Of a DNA stretch of 64,000 nucleotides, positions 39,255 through 52,512 are shown piece after piece. The translations under genes and the position numbers were made by a program. A model generated the notes under the pieces. That model was not told the origin of the DNA, ran no database searches, and was given only the letters and a program-made list of their open reading frames with translations. Each line of letters opens with the position of its first letter. Within the stretch, counting starts at the first letter, position 1. The DNA is taken from positions 78,690 through 142,689 of the forward strand of contig JANPYM010000020.1 of NCBI GenBank assembly GCA_025890175.1. The letters are read 5' to 3'. Source of the DNA: Ciborinia camelliae (taxonomy: Eukaryota; Ascomycota; Leotiomycetes; Helotiales; Sclerotiniaceae).

Positions 39255-42200
39255 ATGGCACCTCATGAACCGCCAAATGGCACACCAGGACGTTGGGAAG
39301 CCCCTCCATCAACTATGGCTGCACAATTAATCAATAACCTCTCGACGAAAAAACCATCTCGTCAAATCGAACATGATGATTTACAGTCACTCATGACGGA
39401 AGTCTCCAGTCGGGAAAATGATCCTTCCGACTTTACGGATCCCGATGCTATGCTTGAGCACAAACATAAGCTTCTATATGTCATCTCCAAAGTAGTTCTG
39501 GAGAAACTCAACAAAGATGACCCTTTCATGAATGTTCAAAATATTATCGATCAGGCTTGTGAAGCACTCGATGTTTTCATTTCGACCGTCAAAGATGTTC
39601 CAAATATCCTCAATTATGTATCCACTCAAGATCACCCCCTCAAGACACGCGGCCCAGAACCTTTCTGGATATGGTTATTCCCACGAGTTTTATCATGTCT
39701 AGGTCGTCGGAATTGCAAAAAGCTTAATGCAAAGATTGAGGTATTCTTTTCTACATCATTTGAGGTTGTAGCAAGATCCCCAAAGCTTTGGAGACTTAAT
39801 TCCAACTTTTTTTCTTACCTTAAGGATAGTGTATCAAGTAAGTGTACTTAGAAAAATGCAACACTTGACAACTGCTTACATTCCACAGCTATTCTCAATA
39901 TCCTCCAAAATCTCAGCCTTGTCGCGCACGAAGAGGCAATCTATTTCATGTTACCATCTGAACAATTTAATCTTTCAGCCTTTTGCCCTGATATAGAAGA
40001 GGATCAAAGTCAGTCAGTTCTTCAATGTACGTATAAATTACACGACACTACAGGTGCGATTCAACATAGTATATGCCTCCTATCCATCTTAGCAAAGGTA
40101 TCAATTCAAGCTGCATCTTTTCAAGACGCAACACCCGCTTTCCAAGACTACCTAGCTTGGATGTTTGACTCTTTCCATTCATCCTACGAGTTACAAAAGG
40201 TGTGGATATCCCCTGGGATGTTAAATCAAGATCATGAAGTCCCAACGATTGCGCTCTTCTGTTCCCTTCATGCTCTTCTCTCATCCATTCAGAAATCAAT
40301 ATCGGAGTCTTTGATTCGCAAGGGGTATGTATATCTTGCACTCATCGGTGCGGATATCATTACAACTCCTTCAAATGTGATCGATAAGGATTTAAATCTT
40401 ATTTTCTGTCAAGCTCTCTTGGATCTGGCAAACATCTGTAGGAAGGATGATTCGACTTGCAGAACTATTCGTTTATCACTACTTCCAAAACTTCAAACAG
40501 TGCTTGATGATGAGGATGCAAGTATTATGGTAGGGAAAGACTTTCAGGTATGTGATCTTTCCATCTTCTGAATTTTGACTTAATTTTGACTTAATTTTGT
40601 ATAGAATGCTTCAGCTGCTTTGACTTGGGCTTGCCGATCAACAGAGAATACCGATCTTGAACTTGTTCTCCCTCACATGAATTTTGATACGAATTCTCTC
40701 AATGCCGATCTCAATCTACTTGTTCTGAAAGATACCAAGAGTCGCTCAAATCAATCAGCTCCACCTAGCAAACGTCGAAAAATACATTCCGAAGAAAGTC
40801 TTTTGCATGAGATCATCGCCAAGTTATATTCTCTTCTCAGTGATCAGGAAGTGATGGATGTGGATGGGTTATGTCATCAGGCAGAGTTAGTATGAAAGTT
40901 AATACCGCTTGTTTTAATCTAACGTTTTTTAGGAAATATTTCGCCAATTTGAATGATCCTGACAGATGCAAAGTTATTGACTATTTATCTATGATACCAT
41001 GTGCTGCATATGGTTCATTAACTGTTACCAGAGATAAATTTGAAAATATAACCTCATCTCGATGTTTCATATGCGAAAAGCTTCCTCCTCCACAAACCAC
41101 ATCATTGGACGATGATTTGTGTCAAAAAACCGGCAGCGAGGCAATTTTGATCTTAACTACTTTGGTTAAATCACCTGCTTTTCATGAATCACGAAGACCA
41201 AGGGTTCTGGCAATGGTAGCCGTCAAGGCTTTTGCCATACATTTTAGAGATGAGGAATTCTTCAATTTGGAAACTTCTGTAATTGGCCAGTGGTGTCTAA
41301 AATCTCTTCAGAGTTCCGTGCGTGAGATGCGAATCGCAGCGGGGTAAGTTATTCTTCACTTCTGACATATGTTAGGCTTTTACTAAATAGTTCTAGTCGC
41401 ACATTACCAGAATTCCTCCAAGGAGCCAAAGCCCCACAAGATCTGGTTATCAAGAACAGAACAAATGTACTGATCATCTTGCGTGATTTGTCAGAAAAGC
41501 CTACCCTTTACTGGCAAGAGACATGTATTCTTGCTTGGGGTCAACTTGCAAGGTCAGTATGGATCAATCACTCTCGTGTTGTTTGTCGGCTCACAAGATT
41601 AGGGTTTTGATCGATGGGGAGTTGAATATCGTACTACTAATGCTGGTAGACTACCTAGGACATTCTAATCCAATTGTATCCAACGTAGCTTATAATGAGG
41701 TAAGAAAAGTTCTCCAGGGCTATCATTAATTGAAAATTCACTGAATTTGTTTAGATACTGAAATTGGCCAATCGAAATGGAACTACTGAGAGACCCGTGG
41801 AGCGATTATTTAGTCCATTTTGGGATAGTGTCGCCATTGCTGCTGTGAAGGACTTGCTTAGTCGACCACAGACTTCTCAGTTGATGGCCGATTTATTAGA
41901 GATTACCGTTTCCGAATTTCTTATTCTCACACAAGCATACACACTTCCATGGTTAGTGTTATGGCGTGATGGGAAGACGATTAAAAAGATTGCTCAAGCT
42001 CGGAATGAGGAGTCTTGGCGAGTCTGTACGGATAATGCTAATATTGTTCATATCATGGCATTATTACTGATTCAGGATGTTCAAAATATCGAAAATCATA
42101 CCATGTCTGTACTGAAATGCGTCTCTTCGGACTTTGAGAAACGAGGACTGGATTTTGCGTTTCTTCTTAAAATGGATCCGTCAAGCACTTTTCTCCATCT

Positions 42201-45200
42201 TCTCAAGGTGGCCGGCCATGCTGAGGATAATAGTAAGAAATCAAGAGTAGGTAAATTCTGTTCTGTTAGATTTACCGGACATTAACTCTCTTAGATTCGA
42301 CTTGCTTTACAATTTCTCGTTGAGAATGTTCAAAGTACGGACCAAAACCGAAAAAGGAACAATCCAATGGCGGCATTTCTAGAGCAGCATAATCTTGGTT
42401 TGGTTACTCGCATATCAGAGATCGTTAATGATAATAGGGATGTTCAATCTAGTTTTGAGAAGAAGAGAAATTTGAAAGCGATTGAGGAGATGGTTACGAT
42501 TGGCAAGATCTATACCAGGGCAGCTCGACCACAAGTTAGTTCAGTTCACTCAGCACCGGGTTTACATGTTAGCTAATCACATCTAGATATGCGCTTGTCT
42601 ACAGTCCGCCTTGGCTCAAAAAGAACTTCAAGCTTCAGCCTTTTCAGCATGGACAGCTATGCTCCGATATCTTGGTGATGAAGATGTTGAATGGATGCTT
42701 GAAAGTACCTTTGTTATCATCATACAACATTGGGAATCTTTTGATGATTTGACTCAAAAAGCAGCCGAGGAAATTTTGCAATACCTTTTTGAAAAGCGAC
42801 CTCGTCTTATTCGAAATAAGATAGTTAACTTACCATCGCTTTCCAAATTTCCGCAGCTCATTGATATAGAACGCAAGCTCAACGAAATAAGGAGGCCGAC
42901 GGATGTCAGTAATGCATTCCAAATATTCAGTCGTAGAATTCGACACGAAACTGCTGGAGTTGTTGCTCAAGCTTTATCTGAGTTAAAAGGTCTACTTCAA
43001 TTACAGCAGTCATATCTTCAAGCTTCAGCTGTGAGTGAACAGCCTGATGCTGTCGTTGGTAAGCTTGTGCGTTCAATCATGGATGCATGCGTTAAGTTTA
43101 ACGAATCTCATCATGATATCGCTAAACTTTCGGGAGAATGTATCGGTTTGATAGGTTGTCTTGATCCCAACAGAGTTGAAGCCGTCAGAGACCAACGGGA
43201 AATGGTGGTGCTTATGAATTTTCATGACCCAGAAGAAACTACCGATTTTGTCTTGTTCCTCTTGGAAGAAGTTATCGTCAAGGCATTTTTGTCTGCAACC
43301 GATACAACCTTACAAGGCTTCTTATCCTTCGTTATGCAGGAGTTATTGTTGAAAGGTGGGTTTGCAGATGTTTGCGCACCAATTATGAGAGGTGGGGAAA
43401 AGGACCCCGATAATCTACTCTACAAGAAATGGGAATCTCTCCCAGAGAGTGTGCAGGCTACTCTTACACCTTTCCTCACCTCAATGTTCTCCGTATTGAA
43501 GATGGAAGTCCCAATCACTACCTACCCAATATTTCGACCCGACAGTACTCAGCCCGACAGAATTAACAAGTATAACAATTGGTTGAAAACTTTTGTTCTT
43601 GACCTCTTACAGAAACCCAAAAATCTCAACGCAGAATTGATTTTTGCTCCTCTGTGTCGAGCGATTCGAATTAAGGATCTTTCCGTAGCAAGTTTCCTCT
43701 TGCCTTATTTGATTCTTCACGTTGTTGCTGAAGGATCAGATCAAGAGAGAGATAATATTGGTGCAGAACTTCTTGGGATCTTGAAGTATGAATCAACTTC
43801 AACATCCCATATCAAGCAAGAAGAGTTGAAGCTATGTAGTGAGGTAAGTACAGGAGATCCTTTGGTAAGAATTTAAAGCTGACATCAAGTACACAGGCAG
43901 TATTTCGTGTCCTTGATTACCTTTCTCGTTGGATCCAGGCAAAACAAAAGGCAGCTCTTAAAGATGCTCGAGCTGGGAAGATAACGATGGCTCAAGAGGC
44001 TGGGGCTCAAATCCAAAAGGTTACAAGACTTGTCGAGAGTATCCCTGCTGAAATTGTTTCAGCTAGAGCTATACAATGTAAAGCATACTCTAGAGCTTTG
44101 TTCAATTGGGAACAGCACATTCGACATATTCGAGGTAAGAAGGATTATTCGACCAAAATTCCGGACCTGGAGCGATTGCAGGAGATTTATACACAAATTG
44201 ATGAGCCGGATGGTATCGAGGGAATATCGGCCCACCTTCACGTTTTAGATATTGACCAGATAGTCCTGGGACATCGCAAGGCTGGTCGCTGGACAGCTGC
44301 TCAAGGGTGGTATGAGATTAAACTTGCAGAAGATCCTCAAGATGTCGACGTTCAAGTAAATCTTCTTACATGTTTGAAGGAATCAGGTCAACATGGTCAG
44401 TTTATATTATTTGTTCACGTTGGGTGTAATGCTAATTAATCATAGATGTTTTACTTAATTATATTGAAGGTATGCAAACTGCGACCAAAACAATAGGAAA
44501 ACTATTACCATTTGCTACCGAGGCTTCATGGGCAACTGGTCGTTGGGCTGCCTTGGAAAAGTATACCTCGATTGCTGGTCGTGAATCGGAGGAAGATTTT
44601 AATGTCAGCATTGGGAAAGCACTACTTGCTTTACATCAAAAAGAATCCAAGAGTTTCATCTCAACCATCGAAGAACTTAGAGAACAAATTACTTGTTCTT
44701 TATCAAGAGCTACAACTTCATCAATTGGATCTTTTCATGATCCTATGTTGAAGCTTCATGTACTCACGGAGTTGGAGATGATTGCTGGTCTTGATAGGAT
44801 TGAACCGACACCAAGAGAAGAGCTCCTCGAGTCACTTGATCGAAGACTCGAAACAATTGGTGGTTATTTGAATGATAAACAATATTTGTTGGGTATAAGA
44901 CGAGCTGCTATGCAATTATCTAGGTAAGTTATACTTCTTCTGCAGAAACTCTTCTAACTTTCACAGTCTCGAATTTACAAAGGGAGATCTCGCCTCAGCT
45001 TGGTTGACGAGTGCTCGACTTGCTAGGAAAGGAAATGCTATACATCAATCTTTCAATGCTGTACTTCACGCATCACAGCTCGGTGATGAATCGGCAAAGA
45101 TAGAACATGCACGACTTCTATGGAAGGAAGAACAACATCGAAAAGCGATTCAGAGTCTACAAGGCGCAATTGAAAGTAATGCTTTCATATCGCACAATGA

Positions 45201-47259
45201 GATCAATAAGGCAAGTATAACAAGTGCGGATGATTCCCAACGAAAGCAACAACAAAATCTCCTTGAAGCAAGAGCTCATCTTCTCCTTGCAAAGTGGCTT
45301 GACCGTGCTGGACAAACCAATTCATCTGCCCTACGATCCCAATATCAAATCGCTGCAAAGACACATATAGCATGGGAGAAAGGTCACTATTATCTGGGAC
45401 GTCATTACAATAAATTGTTGGAATCGTCCAAAAATTTGCCATTGGAAAGACAGGATGAGAATTATCTTTGCGGAGAAACTGCATCACTAGTCATTTCGAA
45501 TTACCTTCGCTCATTGAGCCATGGGACCAAGTATGTTTACCAAACTCTCCCTCGTATCTTAACACTTTGGTTAGATCTTGGTACGCAACTCAGTCAAAAG
45601 ATTGATTCGACACTTCATTCTCAAGAGTTTGTTAGCAAGATGACTCAATTACGAAAGAAAACGCTGGCCGACCTTCATCTTCGATTTAGGAAATACATTA
45701 ATAAAATGCCGGCCTACATTTTTTATACGGCTTTACCACAGATTGTATCACGAATCACCCATCCACATAATGAAGTCAATAACTTCCTTCAACAAATCAT
45801 GATAAAGGTTGTAACTTTACATCCTCAACAGTCACTTTGGAGTTTGTTGGCTCTGAGCACTTCAACGCAACCGGACCGTCAAAGTAAAGGGATAGAGTTA
45901 CTCAACAAGTTGACCATTGGGTCAAAGAAGATAGAGAATAGTTTTATCGATATCAAGGCACTAATCAGAAATGGAAAATCCCTTACCAGCGAGATATTGA
46001 AAATATGCGAAGCTGGAGATTTCGAAGAAGCAAGAACTTATAGGGCGAGTTTATCCAAGGATTTGATGTTCAATCAGAAGTTCCTACCAAGTTTATTGGC
46101 TTGCCCAGTTGAGGCAGCTTTAACAGCAACTTTACCGACTCTTCCCGATAAAGTATCATCACATCAAGCCTTTTCTCGTGATGTTATTACCATTAATGCT
46201 TTTGAAGATGATGTTTTAGTCTTAAACTCGTTGGCCAAACCTCGACGATTAAACGCTCTGGCATCAAATGGACAACACTATGGACTTCTTTGCAAACCTA
46301 AAGATGATCTTCGAAAAGATCAACGTCTTATGGAATTCAATGGGATGATCAATAGATCACTGAAGCGAGATGCAGAATCCAGTAGACGTCAATTATACAT
46401 CAGAACATATGCCGTCACACCTCTCAATGAGAAATGTGGTATCATAGAATGGATCGAAGGACTGCAGACCCTTCGACAAATTCTTTTGGATCTTTACGTG
46501 CCCATGGGTATCAAAACTAATTACAAGGACCTAGATCTTCATTGTCATGAAGCGATGAAAGGCGACAAACATCTCCATCACTTTACGGACCATGTCCTCG
46601 GTGGATTTCCCCCCGTCTTTCACCACTGGTTCGTGCAACAATTTCCCGAACCATCCACATGGTTCGCGGCTCGTCTTCGCTACACTCGCTCCTGCGCCGT
46701 GATGTCAATCGTGGGCACTATCCTGGGCCTCGGCGATCGACATACGGAAAACGTCCTGTTTGAAAAGGGAAACGGCGGCACCTTTCACGTGGATTTCAAT
46801 TGTATCTTTGAAAAAGGTCTCACGTTTAACAAACCCGAACGCGTCCCCTTTCGACTCACGCACAACATGGTGGATGCCATGGGGATGTATGGCTACGAAG
46901 GGGCGTTTCGGAAATCTTCGGAGCTGACGCTGAAAGTCCTGCGTCAGCATGAAGAAACCCTGATGACGATCCTCGAGGCGTTCATCTACGATCCCACGAT
47001 CGATCTGTTTAGCAAGGCGGATGAGAAGAGGAATCTTCTTCATCTTCATCATGAGGAGGAGCGGCGGAAGAAGAGACAGGAGGAGAAGAAACCCTTGCCG
47101 CAGGCGGTGTTGGAGGTTATCCTGAGGAAGTTTCGTGGTCTGTTGACGGGTGAGAGCGTCCCGCTTAGTGTGGAGGGTCATGTGGATGAATTGATTAAGG
47201 AGGCGACGGATCCCAGGAATTTGACGGCTATGTATATTGGGTGGTGTTCGTTTTATTAG
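39255..47259 (+). CDS. MEC1: ATR/Mec1-family checkpoint kinase (UvsB/Mec1 orthologue), 2481 aa, 12 exons
   Basis: Exons: 39255-39837, 39889-40547, 40605-40885, 40933-41343, 41397-41552, 41603-41699, 41755-42246, 42295-42534, 42587-43843, 43897-44395, 44446-44923, 44967-47259. The eleven introns are 43-57 nt and the sum closes in frame. This PI3K-like kinase signals replication stress and single-stranded DNA to Chk1-type effectors in the nucleus. Evidence: N-terminal HEAT-like helices; the UME-type region with IAAGRTLPEFL; a FAT region (GQHDVLLNYIEGM, SLEFTKGD); a kinase domain from about residue 2150 with the catalytic loop GLGDRHTENVLF (Asp about 2307) and HVDFN in the metal-binding position; and a C-terminal FATC ending YIGWCSFY. 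Start chosen at CAAAAATGGCA; an in-frame upstream ATG at 39117 adds an unconserved stretch. The last ~650 bp are clearly GC-richer than the rest. Confidence 0.95.
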
Positions 47260-48885
47260 GTTGGGTGGGAGGGAGTGGGGGAGGGAGAGAGGGGGAGGGG
47301 AGATGGGAGGGAGGGAGTGGGAGAAAGGGGAGGGGGACATGGGAGAGAAGAATCATATCATATCATATGGATTCACTCCCATCTGCATACGTATGTATGT
47401 ATATGTATGTATGGATATACTAATCAGAAACCATCAATGCATCAATCCACCAATCGATTAATCTATCGACAACTTTCTTTTCTCTTCTTTTCTTTCTTTT
47501 CTTTTCTTTCTTTTCTTTTCTTTCTTTTCTCTTCTTTCTTTTCTCTTCTTTCTTTTCTTTTCTTTCTTTTCTTTTCTTTCCCCTTACCTTTTCCTTCTTT
47601 TTTCCCTTTCCAGGTCTTAAAAAATTATTCAGATTCAGATTCAGATTCTTGGGTGGAAGTAGGTATCGTATGGTATGGTATGAAAGGTTTCTCGAATATA
47701 TCTTGTTTGTATCTGTTTACTCACTCTGTTGTTCATCCTCTTTCTCTTCCTCTTCCTCATCCTACTCTTCCTACTCTTCCTCATCAGGCTAGTGCCTCTA
47801 CCTATACCTATACCTATCTGTACCTATCCTATATCTATTACAAAAACAAATAAACAAACAAGCAAGTAAACAAATAGTTTATCTTTCTTTCTTTCTTTCT
47901 TTGTTTCTTTCCTTCTTCCCTTCTTTTTTATACATACTTCTATTTTATACCTATTTCTTTTTTATACCTATTTCTTTTTTATACCTATTTCTATTTTATA
48001 CCTATTTCTATTTTATACCTATTTCTTTTTTATACCTATTTCTTTTTTATACCTATTTCTATTTTATACCTCCTCTTTCGCATCAGATCAGCCTAGTGCC
48101 TATACATATTCTATTTTGATTATTTCTCCTCGGGCTAGTGCCTGTACTCGTGTCTGTATATAGGCTATACCCATACCTATACCTGCTCCTCTTCCTCCTC
48201 GGGCTAGTGCCTGTACCTGCTCTTCCTACTCTTTCTCATTGACATCAGGCTAGTGCCTACACCTATCCCTATTCCCCTCTCACCTCTCTCCCCTCTCTCC
48301 CCTCTCTCACATAGCACGCATAACAAGTAATTGATCAAATAAAGACAAATAAGCAAGGAGCTTGAAATCCCATTTTGATTTTAATTGTTCATTTCCATTT
48401 TTGATTTTCATTTTTAATTCTCCCGCTCCAGCCTACCTATTTCTCCAGCTCCACGCCACTCCACTCCACTCCAGTCATATAAATACATACATAACATACA
48501 GGTACAGGTACAGATCAAGTGAATAAATCGAAAAAAGAATATACATATAAATATAAATATACATCAACATCGACATCAACATCAACATCTATATCGACAT
48601 CGACAGCGATAGATTAACCTAACCGACTCCTTCCTACTCCTTTCTACTCCTTTCTACTCCTACACCTACACCTATCGCCTCGACCGCGACCGTGACCTTG
48701 GCCTACCTTGGGCTATCATGGCCGCCAATCACCCACCCTGTGTTGTTTGTAATGGAAGATGGATTTTCACATGTACGTACATACATACATAGAGGAGGAA
48801 AGAAGTATGAAGCGAATGCAGCGAATGCAGCGAGTTGAAAACTGCACAATACAACCCCTTCTCTCTCTACATCAACCCCTACCAC
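47260..48885. repeat. Convergent intergenic region of micro/minisatellites
   Basis: Between the 3' ends of the ATR-like and Pol gamma genes. Contains G/A-rich GGGAGGGAG repeats (47270-47340), (CTTTTCTTTC)n (about 47465-47580), CTTT repeats (47885-47910), an 18-bp minisatellite (47943-48070), five scattered GCTAGTGCCT motifs, and CATCGA-type hexamers near 48565-48605. Open frames here come from repetition; no gene supported. Confidence 0.8.
47943..48070. repeat. 18-bp minisatellite, about 7 copies
   Basis: Units of TTTTATACCTATTTCTAT or TTTCTT variants; 18 is a multiple of 3, so one frame stays open through it by chance. Confidence 0.85.
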
Positions 48886-51800
48886 CTACCACCTAACCCC
48901 CGCACCATTCCTCGACCCCCCCACCTTCCCCTTAACATCCCAAGAAGCCCAATTCCTCCCCCTCGCAACATCAAACGGCCTGCCGACCTTCAAGGCCTCA
49001 CTCACCATGATGGGTTCTTCCAAGAGATGCGCGTAGGTATGATACGGGACGACGTCTGATTTCGGGGCTTTGGGTTCCCGGACCTTGGGCTCTTGGGATT
49101 TCTTCTTCTGCCGGAGGAGATCCTTGAGCTCGCCGTCCGAGGCCGTGATTTGCGCGCGCAGGAACGTGAGGTCGGGGCTTTGTTGCAGGGATTCCATGAC
49201 GGGGATGCGGGGCGCGTAGGGGATGTGCGCGAGCTGCGGAGGGTCGGTCGGGATGATGGATGGGTCGAGGCGAGCCGAGGGTTGGAGGAGGAGTCGTTGG
49301 ATGTCGATTGATTCACCATGAGGGATGGGGGTAGGATGTGAAGGGGTGATGATATCCATGTCGACTTCTTTCCTCAGGACGTGATCGATATCGACGGCGG
49401 AGAAATAGGCGCAGGATTGTGGTAGGTCGTTGATTCCCATCTGTTGGGAAAACATGGCGCGGGTCCAAAGATTCGAGACTTGTAATGCTAATGCCGCACG
49501 ATACTTGTCTTGTTCTTGAACGAGGTATCGGATTTCATCATGAACGGTGATGGCGAGTCGGGCGTTGATATTGTATCGACGCATTAAGTAATCCATGGAT
49601 ATGATGAGGAGGTGAAGATAATCGACACCGGAAGATTGGATGGCCCAATTGATGCGCGATGTCATGAAACCACCCTTGGAAACATAGCATGCCATCAATG
49701 CTTGTGTGATCCCCGCACCCAGGACTGGAGTTCGTGGTTTTTCTTGTTCGGCAAATTCTTCCAATTTATTGAAAACGAAACTTTCGGTTCCACCACGCCA
49801 GAACGGTACGGCGTGAAGAACCTTTCTATTAGTTTTCACGCCTTTGGTAGCTTTGTATAGATTTCCAGCCGTCTTGAGAGTTTCGGCTTCCGAAAGGTTA
49901 GGGTTGAATTGCCGAAGTAGGGTTGATGCGAATTTCAAGCCAGCTCCGTATATTCGACCATAATTAAAAACTTTAGCATCATTCCTGGTGATGCCTAGGA
50001 TGCTCGCTGTCCTCGAATGAAGATCCGTACCAGCAGCTTTGGTACCTTCTAAAGTCATAAAACCGACAGCATTTCCACCATGTAACTTGAATTGAGCATC
50101 ACCGACGAGACTCGCGATCCACAATTCTTCCGAATCCACATCAGCACCAACGAAACAATAACCAGGTGGAGCCTTGATCATTGACTTGAGTTCGGAGCCA
50201 ACACGATTCTTCTTGGCATTACTTGCCGTGAGCCATGTATTTTCCACCGCTCTTCGAGTTACCGTTCCCATTGGGATGACTTGTGGTAAGATGTAGCCTA
50301 TCTCTGCATTATCTCTAGCATTAGGTATTTCCTTGTTGGAATCAGTGACTCCATCTCCATCTTCTGCGGAACTTTTAAGGTCTTTGACATCAAGCTCAAT
50401 ACCATCTTCGAGATCCAATTCATCAACCTTAACACCCTCCACACCATCCTCGGATTTTGATTTTGACGATTTAGGTACTTTTGCACCATCACTCTCATAA
50501 ACAGCCATCTGAGATAGGATACGATTTCTTGCACTTATCCAATAAGAGCAAGAGGCATTCATCTCAAGGGCTTCTTTCGCATAAGGGAACTCGGATGAAA
50601 GTATACCTTTCTCGAAATATTGCATGTAACTTTTGGCCATTGGATTTCCACATTTTGCCGTTGGACCATCCTTGTGGGGAATTTTGAAGTAAACGGCGTA
50701 CGTATCATCCCGTAGAGCCATATCAGCTGTTTCAAATGCATCACACGCTTGCATTTGATTTTCTAGATACTTATCAGCATGTTGGATCGGGACTCTAAAA
50801 GTCCAACCATATTTATCAGACCATACTAATGGATAACCATCCCAAGATAGTCGTAGGAGTAACGGAGCAATTCGTGTACGGACTGATAAGTGAATAGGGC
50901 CAGTGGCTTTGGGATAAAGATCTTTATACCATTTTGGTTGACCAGGCATCTTTTGCCTCGAGACTGGTCTCGATCCATCCTTCACATATTTAATCTCTTG
51001 ACCAGACCAATTGAGTTGTTTCAGCCAAGGATCATTCTCCCATTCCTTGGGATTATCCTTAATCTCCAACGCTTTGTTTTTCAGAGCCACAAGTCGTTCT
51101 TGTATTGCATCGGATAATTTATGGTAAGTAGCTTCGGCATTCTTGGTATAAGATTCCCATGATTTATTGACAGGAAGAATGACTGATGAGAGATGGCGTA
51201 AAGCGGCAAAACTGACAGGATGTGGGCAAGTTTCGAGGAAATTTGGAAAGACTCTTTTGTAAACTCGATGGGTAACGTCAACGTCCTTCGCACAATATGT
51301 AAGAAGTCTATCAAGTTTGGCATTGATAGTTTCGCGATCAGATTCACCAAATTCGTCTCTATCCGCTTTGTCGACTGTAAGATTCAGATGAAATTTGGCA
51401 ACATCTCTTAATGAATTGACAGAACTTCTTCCTATCCACAACTCAGCTTCTTCTTCCTCCGAAAGACATTTATCTCCTAGCAATGATGCCAACTCCGCAT
51501 TATCCGTCTGTCCAATGATCTTCTCCCTCAATTCTCGATTTTTTCGATGTCTCATCCAGGTTGGTCTTTGACGTGAACACATCCCATTGACAGCCACATG
51601 TAATGACATGGTATCCAAGAAATTGTTCTTCGATTGAATTATGTCGTATTCCTCCGCTATCCTTGCTCGATCATAACCAATATTATGCCCAACGATAATT
51701 CGAGGTTTATTTGGATCTCCGAGAGGTATCAATTGACGGTCATCCTCAGTTTCCCCCAAGAGCCATGGTGATAACCAGGCATACCAATGTGTAGGACTGA

Positions 51801-52512
51801 CAGCACAAGCCATCACGGCAAAAGAACTCTGTTTCCACATCACTTCGGTATCGAAACATAACATCTCTTCATCTGGTGCCTCAATTGATTCCGTCGAGCC
51901 ATCTCCATTGTATTTCGTCCACCCACTTACCCGTAACCATTTTAGCGGTAGGGGAGGAGTTTCGACTTTGACGAAGTTCTTCGCATATGTCAAGTATGGT
52001 TCGGAAGCATCAATACCTAATTTGTAGAAATGCTCATCCAGTGTCTTACCTTGTAACTTGGGAAGGTCGAAGGATATCGGAGGGGTAGTGTCGGTATTCT
52101 TTCCATACAATTCATGTCGACGAAGATGATCTATCGAAAGATCTATCAACTCTTGTGAGGGACGGGATTGATTATCTTCGAATATTTGAGAGTAGATATG
52201 ACGACTAATTTGTTGAACTCCTATCTCATTGAATCGAGCCTCTGGATTTGCGACCTCTACATTTGCTTAGCTGATGTTTGAACTCAATTGTCGAGATTCT
52301 CTCCACATACTGAATTGATTATTTAGGCTCGCAGACTCTTGTTTTTGTTCTTCTTCTTTTCTCGATCCATCTGTATCAGTAGCAAAAGATCTCCATGGCG
52401 GATAAGATACTGAGGGATCTTGAAGCTTCACGGGTCCCCGTCGACATCTCGCAAGACGCAAGCAGCTTGCGCTCGGCCTCCTTGCACGCCCAGCGCGGAA
52501 TGAACGAAACAT
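48886..52512 (-). CDS. MIP1: Mitochondrial DNA polymerase gamma catalytic subunit (1190 aa, 2 exons)
   Basis: Exons 52311-52512 and 48886-52256 with a 54-nt intron (GTATGT...TGTAG). Family-A polymerase that replicates mitochondrial DNA in the matrix. The start MFRSFRAGRARRPSASCLRL is an Arg-rich, acid-free targeting sequence, followed by WRSFAT, a likely cleavage zone. Exonuclease motifs: Exo I FDTEVMW (Asp203, Glu205), Exo II VGHNIGYDRARIAEEYD, Exo III YCAKDVDVTHRVY. Polymerase motifs: A GADVDSEELW (about 772), B KVFNYGRIYGAG (about 832), C TVHDEIRYL (about 973). A charged, Asp/Glu/Ser-rich insert in the spacer (KSKSEDGVEG...) and a long variable tail are usual in fungi. The tail and the exon's last ~500 bp are GC-rich compared with the gene body. 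Convergent with the ATR-like gene and divergent from the RING gene. Confidence 0.95.

Noticed and set aside
48703..49319. Minus/plus frames overlapping the Pol gamma 3' end
   Set aside because: Shadows of the GC-rich C-terminal coding sequence of polymerase gamma.
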